A stretch of DNA of 64,000 nucleotides, taken from DASWYT01 sp965246875 (GTDB taxonomy: Bacteria > Pseudomonadota > Alphaproteobacteria > Micavibrionales > SZUA-601). The position numbers and the translations under genes are program-made. The stretch is from assembly GCA_965246875.1 (NCBI GenBank), contig CBDFFU010000006.1:434001-498000 (forward strand), read 5' to 3'. This document shows, piece after piece, positions 51,766 through 58,804 of the stretch (its first letter is position 1; the number at the start of each line of letters is the position of its first letter). Under the pieces are notes generated by a model. The model did no database searches. It was not told the DNA's origin and was given only the letters and a program-made list of their open reading frames with translations.

Positions 51766-52911
51766 TCAAACCGCATAAATGCCCTTTACCCCAATCGCCG
51801 CTTTGCCGTTGAGCAGATCTTCTGCCTGGCGGCCGAAGGCGTCGTAGCGCCAACCAATCAGCAGGCGCGTCTCGCCTGATTTCCGCACGAAATCCATTAA
51901 ATCGTCGCTATCGGCCAATAAACGCGGCGCGACATTGAGTTGGCGGGCGCTGATTTTGAGGGCGAGGCGGAGAAGATCGAGTTGGTCTTCTTCCGGGCCG
52001 GTCAAACGCTGGCTGTCGGTTTTGGCTGGCACGTCGGACGGTACCGCGGTTGCAATGGCTTCGCGGCAGATAGCGATAATCGGGTCGGCGGATTTGCTTT
52101 TTGCGGTGCCGCCTATACCGCGAATTTGAGCCAATTCATCGATTGAGCGTGGACAGGTCAAGGCGATTTGCGCCAGCACTTCGTCTTTCATGAAAAAACT
52201 GCGCGGACGGTTCAGGCGCATGGCTTCACGCTCCCGCCACGCGGCCAGCATTTTCAGTGCTTTCCAAGGCACAGCCTTGTGGCTGCGCAATTTGATTTTC
52301 TGCCAGACCTCATCGGGTGCGGGTTCATAAACAGCTGAATCAACCAGATCGGCCATCAGATCCGCCGTCCAGTCCAACCGGCCGGTGCGATCTAATTCCG
52401 CCAGCATATGATCATAAACATGACGCAATTCCGTGACATCGCTCAACGCATAGGTCAGTTGGCTGTCTTTCAGTGGGCGCTTGCTCCAGTCGGTATATTG
52501 CTGGGTTTTGTCGATTTGCTGGCCCGTAACGTTCTCCACCAGCGCGGCATAGCCGATTTGTTCCGTATAGCCCAAGGCCATAGCAGCGATTTGCGTGTCA
52601 AACACATTGGCGGGCAGGGATTTGTCCATCAGATGATAGAAAATCTCCAAATCTTGTTTGCCGGCATGAAAGACTTTGCGAATGGCAGAATTGCGCAAGA
52701 TCGCCCACAACGGGGTCAGGTCGATATCAGATGCGAGCGGATCGATGATCGCGGCATCTTGTTCCCCAGCGATCTGAATCAAGCAAAGCTGGGCAAAATA
52801 GGTGCGTTCACGCAAAAATTCCGTATCGACCGCGATATAGGTGTCATGGGCAATGGCGTTGCAGAATTGCTCGAGTGCGGCGGTATTGGTAATGACGTTA
52901 ATATTGTCCAT
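51766..52911 (-). CDS. rnd: ribonuclease D
   Basis: RNase D is a 3'-5' exoribonuclease for tRNA maturation. The 381-residue product has the DEDD exonuclease motifs: IAVDTEFLRERTYFAQLCLI (Exo I), VFHAGKQDLEIFYHL (Exo II) and DSQLTYALSDVTELRHVYD (Exo III, with Tyr). Two HRDC-type helical domains follow (CPRSIDELAQIRGIGGTAK in the second). The start at MDNINVITNTAALEQF fits the family; an upstream in-frame ATG adds 48 residues with a hydrophobic start that are not expected. Confidence 0.95.
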   Translation of the reverse strand: MDNINVITNTAALEQFCNAIAHDTYIAVDTEFLRERTYFAQLCLIQIAGEQDAAIIDPLASDIDLTPLWAILRNSAIRKVFHAGKQDLEIFYHLMDKSLPANVFDTQIAAMALGYTEQIGYAALVENVTGQQIDKTQQYTDWSKRPLKDSQLTYALSDVTELRHVYDHMLAELDRTGRLDWTADLMADLVDSAVYEPAPDEVWQKIKLRSHKAVPWKALKMLAAWREREAMRLNRPRSFFMKDEVLAQIALTCPRSIDELAQIRGIGGTAKSKSADPIIAICREAIATAVPSDVPAKTDSQRLTGPEEDQLDLLRLALKISARQLNVAPRLLADSDDLMDFVRKSGETRLLIGWRYDAFGRQAEDLLNGKAAIGVKGIYAV

Positions 52912-53030
52912 GCTTTCGGCCTGTAAACGTTTGGAATAAGACTTGTCTTTGCGCGGCTTATCGTGAAGAATAGGCGGCATAATACCACAATATCCCGGCA
53001 ATACCACCAAGATAAAAGAGAAGAACGCCA

Positions 53031-54842
53031 ATGCATTTATACCGTACCCACACATGCGGCGAACTCCGTGCCGAGCATATTGGCGAAACCGTTAAATTGT
53101 CGGGCTGGATTCACCGCAAACGCGATCATGGCGGTGTGTTGTTTATTGATTTGCGCGATCATTACGGTTTGACACAAGTGGTGGTGAATGCTGACAGCCC
53201 GCATCTGGAAACGCTGGAGCGTTTGCGCGTTGAATCTGTTGTCACAATTTCCGGCCAGGTGCTGGCGCGCCCGGGTGAAACGGTGAACGATAAAATGCCA
53301 ACAGGCGCGATTGAAGTGTCGGTGCAGGATCTGGCCATTCAAAGCTCCGCCGACCAGGTGCCGTTGCAGGTGAATGCCATGGATGACGCCGGCGAGGATA
53401 TCCGCTTGAAATACCGTTATCTCGATCTGCGCCGTGAGAAAATGCAAAAGAATATTTTGCTGCGCTCCAAAGTGATGCGCTCTTTACGGCAACGTATGGT
53501 CGACCAAGGCTTTAATGAATTCCAGACACCGATTATTACGGCCAGCTCACCCGAAGGTGCGCGTGATTACGTCGTGCCATCGCGTTTGCATCCGGGTAAG
53601 TTTTACGCGCTGCCACAGGCTCCACAACAATTCAAACAATTGCTGATGGTCGGCGGGTTTGACCGTTATTTCCAGATCGCCCCTTGCTTCCGTGACGAAG
53701 ACGGCCGCGCTGATCGTCTGGCGGAGTTTTATCAGCTTGATGTTGAAATGTCGTTTGTGACACGCGAAGATGTCTTCCGCACGATGGAAGATGTTGTTGG
53801 TGGCTTGTTTGAAGAATTCAGCGATTTCCAAGGTACGCAATATACGGTTACCAAAGGTCCGTTCCCGCAAATTACTTACAAAGAGGCGATGCTGACCTAT
53901 GGGTCCGATAAACCGGATTTGCGTAATCCGCTGGTTATCGTCGATGTGACGGAAGTCTTCAGACGCGATGATGTTACTTTTAATGCTTTTAGAGGGATGA
54001 TTGACAAAGGCGGTATTGTTCGCGCTATTCGGGCACCAAACGTTTCCGATCGTCCGCGTTCGTTTTTTGATAAATTAAATGACTGGGCGCGCGGTGAAGG
54101 CGCACCGGGTCTTGGTTATATCGTTTTTGAAGGTGAAGAAGCAAAAGGCCCGATTGCGAAATTTGTACCAAACGCAGCGATGATCGAATTGAAACAGGTC
54201 GCTGGTTTACACGCTGGCGATGCGATCTTCTTCGTTTGTGATTTCCCAGCCAAAGCTGTGAAACTGGCTGGCAAGGCACGGACGAAAATCTGTGATGAGA
54301 TCGGCGATATCAAAGAGCAGCACGTCTTCAAACTGTGTTGGATTGTCGACTTCCCGATGTATCAGGAAGAAGACGGCAAGATCGATTTCGAGCACAATCC
54401 ATTCTCAATGCCACAGGGTGGTCTCGAAGCGTTAGAGAACAAATCGCCATTGGATATCCTAGCGGCTGGTTATGATTGCGTCTGCAACGGGTTTGAACTG
54501 TGTTCGGGTGCTATCCGTAATCATCGTCCCGAGATCATGGCGAAAGCCTTTGAGATTGCCGGATACAGCCGTGACGATCTGGAGAAAAAATTCGGCGGCA
54601 TGCTTAACGCGTTTCGTTTCGGCCCGCCGCCGCATGGTGGGTGCGCGTTTGGGATCGACCGCATGATCATGCTGATTGCGAATGAGCCTAACCTGCGTGA
54701 GGTCTATGCCTTTGTCATGAACGGGAACTATGAAGACCCGATGATGAATGCGCCGGGAACCTTGACCGATCAGCAACTGAAAGATTTGCACATCAAAGTC
54801 GCGCTGCCGATCAAGGTTGAGCCAAAAGCCGCGAACGGTTAA
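53031..54842 (+). CDS. aspS: aspartyl-tRNA synthetase
   Basis: AspRS charges tRNA-Asp (and often tRNA-Asn in bacteria that use the amidotransferase route). The 603-residue product has the bacterial-type domain order: OB-fold anticodon-binding domain (MHLYRTHTCGELRAEHIGET), class II motif 1 around LRQRMVDQGFNEFQTPIITA, motif 2 (FQIAPCFRDEDGRADRL), GAD insertion, and motif 3 (GGCAFGIDRMIMLI). Length is normal. A terminator follows. Confidence 0.97.
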   Translation: MHLYRTHTCGELRAEHIGETVKLSGWIHRKRDHGGVLFIDLRDHYGLTQVVVNADSPHLETLERLRVESVVTISGQVLARPGETVNDKMPTGAIEVSVQDLAIQSSADQVPLQVNAMDDAGEDIRLKYRYLDLRREKMQKNILLRSKVMRSLRQRMVDQGFNEFQTPIITASSPEGARDYVVPSRLHPGKFYALPQAPQQFKQLLMVGGFDRYFQIAPCFRDEDGRADRLAEFYQLDVEMSFVTREDVFRTMEDVVGGLFEEFSDFQGTQYTVTKGPFPQITYKEAMLTYGSDKPDLRNPLVIVDVTEVFRRDDVTFNAFRGMIDKGGIVRAIRAPNVSDRPRSFFDKLNDWARGEGAPGLGYIVFEGEEAKGPIAKFVPNAAMIELKQVAGLHAGDAIFFVCDFPAKAVKLAGKARTKICDEIGDIKEQHVFKLCWIVDFPMYQEEDGKIDFEHNPFSMPQGGLEALENKSPLDILAAGYDCVCNGFELCSGAIRNHRPEIMAKAFEIAGYSRDDLEKKFGGMLNAFRFGPPPHGGCAFGIDRMIMLIANEPNLREVYAFVMNGNYEDPMMNAPGTLTDQQLKDLHIKVALPIKVEPKAANG

Positions 54843-54866
54843 TTCATATTTTCAAGTGTTCATAGA

Positions 54867-54893
54867 ATCAGCCTGACCTTGTTAGGCTGATTT
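54867..54893 (+). terminator. rho-independent terminator after aspS
   Basis: A 9-bp stem (AATCAGCCT with AGGCTGATT), loop of nine bases, followed by a T run, 24 bases after the aspS stop. It isolates aspS from the cassette region downstream. Confidence 0.88.
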
Positions 54894-54932
54894 TTGTATG
54901 ACACACACTGTTGCCCGTATTATTATTAGCGG

Positions 54933-54987
54933 CGGTAGAGGGTAAACCTTCTGCCGGTCAAAGCCGTTGTCGGGTGTTACAACGCAA
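54933..54987 (+). ncRNA. two-hairpin leader RNA element, copy 1
   Basis: First copy of a repeated 5' leader structure. Hairpin 1: CGGTAGAGGG (54933-54942), loop TAAA, CCTTCTGCCG (54947-54956). Two G-T wobbles replace Watson-Crick pairs of other copies. An 8-base linker (GTCAAAGC) leads to hairpin 2: CGTTGT (54965-54970) with ACAACG (54979-54984), followed by CAA. In copy 2 the third pair of hairpin 2 is C-G; here it is T-A, a true compensatory change. The start codon of the (broken) gene downstream lies 66 bases after hairpin 2. Confidence 0.8.
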
Positions 54988-55050
54988 TTTTCAAAAATTC
55001 TCCTGAATTGATACTGCTTTTAAAAGCAGTTTGACGTAGAAGTTGATCTC

Positions 55051-55604
55051 ATGAATAATTTCATACTCCCTGAGTTTTCAGCAGTTGCTACGCAAAGTTT
55101 TCTTACAATGCCACAGGCTGGTATGCAAAAACTGGCCAGCAGCTAAAGGGTGCACAAACACAGTATCTCCAGCATTTTTATACCCAGCTCTGCAACCCGC
55201 CCAATTTTCACTGGCAAAAAGATCAAACAGCTTTATCGGGAAGCCAGTTTTATAACCGCAGCCCAATCGAACATTATTTCCGTGAAACGCAGGATACAGC
55301 GTTTCAACAATTTCGGCGTAATTTGCCGTTGACTGCACAGTGCCACCCGCATAATGCGGCAGATGCCATGCAATATTACAAAGGCTATGAATTTCAAATC
55401 GCACAACACTTTATGTTGGCGCATCGTGACAAGGATGCACAGGTACAAGCTAAAAGCCAGGTTATAACCATCGGCACTGTATGTTTTTTGCATGACAATT
55501 TAGCGGATATATTAGCGTTGGTGCCGAAAGCAACGCATCGTTTAGCGCTACACATGCACAGCATGATCCGGCTGGATGCACGTTATCGCTATTTTACCGG
55601 GTGA
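55051..55604 (+). pseudogene. first cassette gene, hypothetical protein with an apparent frameshift
   Basis: After leader copy 1 the ATG at 55051 opens a frame that reads MNNFILPEFSAVATQSF and stops after 31 codons. A second frame, free of stops from about 55074 to 55604, reads CYAKFSYNATGWYAKTGQQL and continues for about 170 residues rich in Gln, His, Tyr and Phe, ending DARYRYFTG. A one-base deletion between about 55074 and 55100 would join them into one protein of about 184 residues, the size expected for this array. It may be a real mutation, an assembly error or a frameshift. No family is recognised. Confidence 0.6.
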
Positions 55605-55616
55605 TGAAAAATCATG

Positions 55617-55646
55617 TTGACAAGTTTCCCCCGATTCGTTTACGCT
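55617..55646 (+). promoter_or_regulatory. promoter of cassette unit 2
   Basis: TTGACA at 55617-55622, 18-base spacer, TACGCT at 55641-55646. The sequence before the -10 box (GATTCGTTTACGCT) is nearly the same as that of the promoter of unit 5 (GAATCGTTTACCCT), which has the same 18-base spacer. Confidence 0.7.
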
Positions 55647-55702
55647 TGTGATATGACAGACATAACGACCGCAATTGTGGGCATGACCACCACCAAACGC
55701 AG

Positions 55703-55759
55703 CGGCAGAGGGTAGGCCCTCTGCCGAGCCAAGCCGCTGTCTGTCACTTCACAGCGCAA
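55703..55759 (+). ncRNA. two-hairpin leader RNA element, copy 2
   Basis: Hairpin 1: CGGCAGAGGG (55703-55712), loop TAGG, CCCTCTGCCG (55717-55726), a perfect 10-bp stem. Linker AGCCAAGC. Hairpin 2: CGCTGT (55735-55740), 10-base loop, ACAGCG (55751-55756), then CAA. All six pairs are Watson-Crick. It lies about 50 bases downstream of the predicted transcription start and 63 bases before the ATG of the gene at 55820, so it is in the 5' untranslated region. Confidence 0.85.
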
Positions 55760-55819
55760 AATGTTTCAAAATTAAATCTATAACCGGCTCAAACGCCGTC
55801 TGCCCTGTGAAAGAATATC

Positions 55820-56383
55820 ATGTTAGCTTTTGTTCCCCAACCATTCGCCGTTCAAAATGAATTCAGCGACAACCAATCTGATTTAGAAGACATCGCGCAA
55901 TCTGCTTACATTCAGCTCAAACAAGGTCAAACCGAAATTGAATTAGCGGGTAAAATAATATCTCCCAATCCAGTTCTAGCGCAAAGAATAAAAGATTTTC
56001 AGGCCTATGGCAGGTATCAGCGTCAGCACCAATTACATGTTTTGATGATCGATACCATGTCGAAAGATTTGTTTGTAAATGGCTTTGTCCAAGGTCATTT
56101 AGATGCCAGATTATCAAGAAATGATGGTGAAATTGCCTATCAACAGCAAAAAGCAAATTTCATTCTTTCTGAAATTCGTGATTCGGCTTTGCATACTCAG
56201 GCACCTGTTCTTCCCGCGCCGTCACGTACACGCCGACGCCTCCGTGAATTTGCAGAAATGGATCTTGGGCAAAAGAAGACTGCCCTGCGCGAGGATCATG
56301 CAGACCATGTGACTGATCAAGCGCGCACCGTGGCAAATGGCGCACGTCATTTGGGTGCGCAATTCTATGCACTAACGCTTTAG
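55820..56383 (+). CDS. cassette gene 2, hypothetical protein
   Basis: An unrecognised 187-residue cytosolic protein that follows leader copy 2. It begins MLAFVPQPFAVQNEFSDNQS, is rich in Gln, Asp and Ala, and has a helical middle (IDTMSKDLFVNGFVQGHLDA) and a charged, basic region TRRRLREFAEMDLGQKKTAL near the end. There is no signal peptide or membrane segment. It resembles its cassette neighbours in size and cytosolic character but not in sequence. Confidence 0.75.
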   Translation: MLAFVPQPFAVQNEFSDNQSDLEDIAQSAYIQLKQGQTEIELAGKIISPNPVLAQRIKDFQAYGRYQRQHQLHVLMIDTMSKDLFVNGFVQGHLDARLSRNDGEIAYQQQKANFILSEIRDSALHTQAPVLPAPSRTRRRLREFAEMDLGQKKTALREDHADHVTDQARTVANGARHLGAQFYALTL

Positions 56384-56432
56384 ATAACCAGGCGAGTAAG
56401 ATGTTTCATTGGATCACTATGATTACCGGAAC

Positions 56433-56488
56433 CGGCAGGGGGAAAGCCCTCTGCCGATCCTAGTCGCTGCCGTGTTCTCGCAGTGCAA
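56433..56488 (+). ncRNA. two-hairpin leader RNA element, copy 3
   Basis: Hairpin 1: CGGCAGGGGG (56433-56442), loop AAAG, CCCTCTGCCG (56447-56456); one G-T wobble replaces A-T. Linker ATCCTAGT. Hairpin 2: CGCTGC (56465-56470), 9-base loop, GCAGTG (56480-56485), then CAA. The pair that closes the hairpin 2 loop is C-G, whereas copies 1, 2 and 5 have T-A, a second compensatory change. The ATG of the next gene is 41 bases after hairpin 2. Confidence 0.82.
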
Positions 56489-56526
56489 TCTTCTTCAAAA
56501 TTGCACGATGATCAAGCGAGAGACTT

Positions 56527-57141
56527 ATGTTACAAGACGTTCAAACCGAACCACAACTGGCCGAAAAACCACTTTTATCATTCTTTGATGCTGTCGTGGA
56601 GAGCCCGTACTACGCGATGGGTCAAAACGCCATTGTGTTTTACTGCGGTGAAGGCCAGCAGAAGCATTCTGCTTTGAATACAAAAGACAGTGAGGACCAG
56701 TGCTGTTTATTTGCTAGGGCAAAGACTTATTTGTCACCGTGCGAATTTGAAGACGCAAAACAACTGGCATTAGCTGTGTTTGTATCAAACATGGATCCGG
56801 TTTTACAACACAACCATGATCTGACAACAGCGCCGCGTGTGGCACATCCCAACCCCGTTATTCAGCAGAGTCACGATTATATGACGATAAAAAGCAACCG
56901 GGAGCTGCAAGATGCGCAGCACACACTCCATAAAAACTGGCTAAACACAGCCAGCCGGCAACAAAAATTAGCTTGTATCTGTGACGGTCAGCTGTTCCCA
57001 AACTGGGAAAATACGGCCAGCGTTTTGTTCCAGCACAATGTGACGCCTATGATGCGTTATGCGGCGATTGATGGCGTCAAATCAAATAACCGACAGAGAG
57101 TTTCAAGCAAAACCGTTGCGGATTTTGAACTGACATTTTGA
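56527..57141 (+). CDS. cassette gene 3, hypothetical protein
   Basis: An unrecognised 204-residue cytosolic protein. It starts MLQDVQTEPQLAEKPLLSFF and has five or more cysteines (FYCGEG, DQCCLFARAK, ACICDG) that could bind metal or be fortuitous, and many Gln, His and Asn residues. A GAGAG ribosome binding site lies seven bases before the ATG. It is similar in size to its neighbours but not in sequence. Confidence 0.75.
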   Translation: MLQDVQTEPQLAEKPLLSFFDAVVESPYYAMGQNAIVFYCGEGQQKHSALNTKDSEDQCCLFARAKTYLSPCEFEDAKQLALAVFVSNMDPVLQHNHDLTTAPRVAHPNPVIQQSHDYMTIKSNRELQDAQHTLHKNWLNTASRQQKLACICDGQLFPNWENTASVLFQHNVTPMMRYAAIDGVKSNNRQRVSSKTVADFELTF

Positions 57142-57206
57142 TCAATGAATTACAGCTATTAAAAATCCATGTCGTTATTTTATTCTATTATTTTCCTGAC
57201 CAGATG

Positions 57207-57260
57207 CGGCAGAGGGTAGGCCCTTTGCCGGTCAGTGTGCGCTCATTTTTACCAGTGCAA
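57207..57260 (+). ncRNA. two-hairpin leader RNA element, copy 4
   Basis: Hairpin 1: CGGCAGAGGG (57207-57216), loop TAGG, CCCTTTGCCG (57221-57230), with one G-T wobble. Linker GTCAGTG (7 bases). Hairpin 2 is the most divergent: TGCGCT (57238-57243), 10-base loop, AGTGCA (57254-57259), still six pairs with one G-T, then A. The ATG follows 38 bases later after an AAGG ribosome binding site. Confidence 0.78.
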
Positions 57261-57297
57261 TCAATTTCTTTCTTATCTACAAAATGAAGGTTTTGCC

Positions 57298-58023
57298 ATG
57301 AACAAACTGCTTCCTCAAAATATTGGTTACTCAAGTCACCTACAACTACCTAATAGTTTTATTAAGTCCGATCCTGAAAAAATGATATTATTCGAAACCA
57401 ACGAACCAATGTTGAACTTTTATGGATATATATCTTCGTCTGCAGCGATAAATGATATGAAACCGCTCAATTATGATGCAATACCTGATCTATCCGTTCA
57501 AAATAAAATGGACGCAACTTATGCACGAAAAGATCAGATTAATGTCAATGACGCATATTTTCCAGCTGCTTTATTAGCTTGGCGCTTTTATCAAGGTGAG
57601 CATAATGGATATAAGCCTCAGTTGTCTTATTATAATCAGCATATTCAGTTTGGACTACTAGAAAAGTTTCGCCGCTTTGTTCCACAAGAACATACTCAAG
57701 ATGTAGCTTTTTTATTTTTCAGATCCTATCTAGCTGGATCGTTTTATGATGCTAAAGCAAACTATGGCGAGCATTATTACCATCCACAGCGTATTAATGA
57801 AGAACCTGACATCCTTCAAGCCAAACACGATATTTGCGACAGTATGCAACGTCGTGATTTGATCTATGTACAATCTTATTTATCTGAAATTGAAGACGCA
57901 CGACCTGACTGTCGTATTAATTTATATCAGCTAGCTGGAGATGAATTAAGCCGAATGTGTCATTTATCTTGTCAGGAAGCCTATTTCCACAGACATTATT
58001 TGAATATTGAAAAACCCAGTTGA
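57298..58023 (+). CDS. cassette gene 4, hypothetical protein, A+T-rich
   Basis: An unrecognised 241-residue cytosolic protein, strongly A+T-rich and rich in Tyr, Asn, Asp and Phe. It starts MNKLLPQNIGYSSHLQLPNS and includes FPAALLAWRFYQGEHNGYKP and FFRSYLAGSFYDAKANYGEH. The start with AAGG is preferred because it stands after the leader RNA; an upstream ATG within the leader is also in frame but would fall on hairpin 2. A strong terminator follows, so units 1-4 are separated from unit 5. Confidence 0.75.
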   Translation: MNKLLPQNIGYSSHLQLPNSFIKSDPEKMILFETNEPMLNFYGYISSSAAINDMKPLNYDAIPDLSVQNKMDATYARKDQINVNDAYFPAALLAWRFYQGEHNGYKPQLSYYNQHIQFGLLEKFRRFVPQEHTQDVAFLFFRSYLAGSFYDAKANYGEHYYHPQRINEEPDILQAKHDICDSMQRRDLIYVQSYLSEIEDARPDCRINLYQLAGDELSRMCHLSCQEAYFHRHYLNIEKPS

Positions 58024-58044
58024 TTATTTCTTAAAGGACAATAT

Positions 58045-58086
58045 TTTAGGCTGACATCGTAATTTGTGTCAGCCTAAACTTTTTTA
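58045..58086 (+). terminator. rho-independent terminator after cassette gene 4
   Basis: A 12-bp perfect stem (TTTAGGCTGACA with TGTCAGCCTAAA), ten-base loop, and a CTTTTTT run, beginning 22 bases after the stop codon. The -35 box of unit 5 begins directly after it. Confidence 0.92.
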
Positions 58087-58116
58087 TTGACACAATTTCG
58101 TTGAATCGTTTACCCT
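58087..58116 (+). promoter_or_regulatory. promoter of cassette unit 5
   Basis: TTGACA at 58087-58092, 18-base spacer, TACCCT at 58111-58116, followed by ATACATGACG. It matches the unit 2 promoter in both boxes, in spacer length and in the ATCGTTTAC-type sequence around the -10 box. Confidence 0.72.
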
Positions 58117-58163
58117 CAATACATGACGATCTTCGCAGCCCATATTATTGTGGTGGTACGAAG

Positions 58164-58219
58164 CGGCAGAGGGTAGGCCCTCTGCCGGGCGAAGTCGCTG
58201 TTGTGAACTCACAGTGCAA
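58164..58219 (+). ncRNA. two-hairpin leader RNA element, copy 5
   Basis: Hairpin 1: CGGCAGAGGG (58164-58173), loop TAGG, CCCTCTGCCG (58178-58187), identical to copy 2. Linker GGCGAAGT. Hairpin 2: CGCTGT (58196-58201), 9-base loop, ACAGTG (58211-58216), with one G-T pair, then CAA. It lies about 45 bases after the predicted transcription start and 60 bases before the ATG at 58277. Confidence 0.85.
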
Positions 58220-58276
58220 ATCAAGCTTATATTTTCTTCTTGATCGGCCTATGGCCTTAGCTGTCGAGTTACACCC

Positions 58277-58804
58277 ATGTCAAAAAATCCATTTCCCCTG
58301 AGCGGGCAACAATCACATTCTGCAGATTTTGAGCAGAACAGCCGCGGCCTCCTGATGAATTCAGCACAGCAAGTCTATAAATGGCTGTTTAGCCCGCACG
58401 ATTATGATCTGCAGATGGCGCTGTCACCATCCGGTTACATGTATCATTTGCGCGACGGCGCGACAGCTGTCGAAAGCGTTGCTTATTTTTCCAGTTTGAG
58501 GACAACGTACAGTAATATTGCGTCAGTACAGATCGAGATGCTGGCAACAACGCCACTCACGATTTTTTATGATGCATTTGCCGAAGGTGCGGGCCTGAAA
58601 TCAATGCCGTTTGCCGGCATGAATGATTATCAGCCAACGCTGGAAAACAAGATCAAGCAGGCCCACAAGACTGCAGCCAATATTGTGCCAGAAGAATCGA
58701 ATACAGTGGCTGAAAAGCTGGAAGCGTTTGTGTGTTACGCCATGATGCAAGGTACGCATAGTGCTCAGGAAATTTCCAGATCCAACAAACACCCGTCGCC
58801 ATAG
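58277..58804 (+). CDS. cassette gene 5, hypothetical protein
   Basis: An unrecognised 175-residue cytosolic protein following leader copy 5. It begins MSKNPFPLSGQQSHSADFEQ, with a middle that may be a small mixed alpha/beta fold (YDLQMALSPSGYMYHLRDGA). Its last 13 codons (from about SRSNKHPSP) overlap the end of the convergent queA gene by 40 bases. The natural C-terminus may therefore have been replaced when the cassette joined queA. A weak ribosome binding site (GAGTTAC) precedes the ATG. Confidence 0.7.
   Translation: MSKNPFPLSGQQSHSADFEQNSRGLLMNSAQQVYKWLFSPHDYDLQMALSPSGYMYHLRDGATAVESVAYFSSLRTTYSNIASVQIEMLATTPLTIFYDAFAEGAGLKSMPFAGMNDYQPTLENKIKQAHKTAANIVPEESNTVAEKLEAFVCYAMMQGTHSAQEISRSNKHPSP

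Noticed and set aside
54933..58219. The five repeats as a CRISPR array
   Set aside because: They are about 700-960 bases apart, each is followed by its own gene, spacers are absent, and there is no cas gene. The structure is two hairpins, not one short palindromic repeat.
54933..58219. The two-hairpin leaders as guanidine-II (mini-ykkC) riboswitches
   Set aside because: That class has two small hairpins with conserved ACGR loops. Here the loops are TAGG/TAAA/AAAG in hairpin 1 and variable in hairpin 2, and the stems differ in length.
54933..58219. Hairpin 1 as a plain intrinsic terminator or attenuator
   Set aside because: None of the five copies has a T run after the stem, and all are followed by a second conserved hairpin and a coding start.
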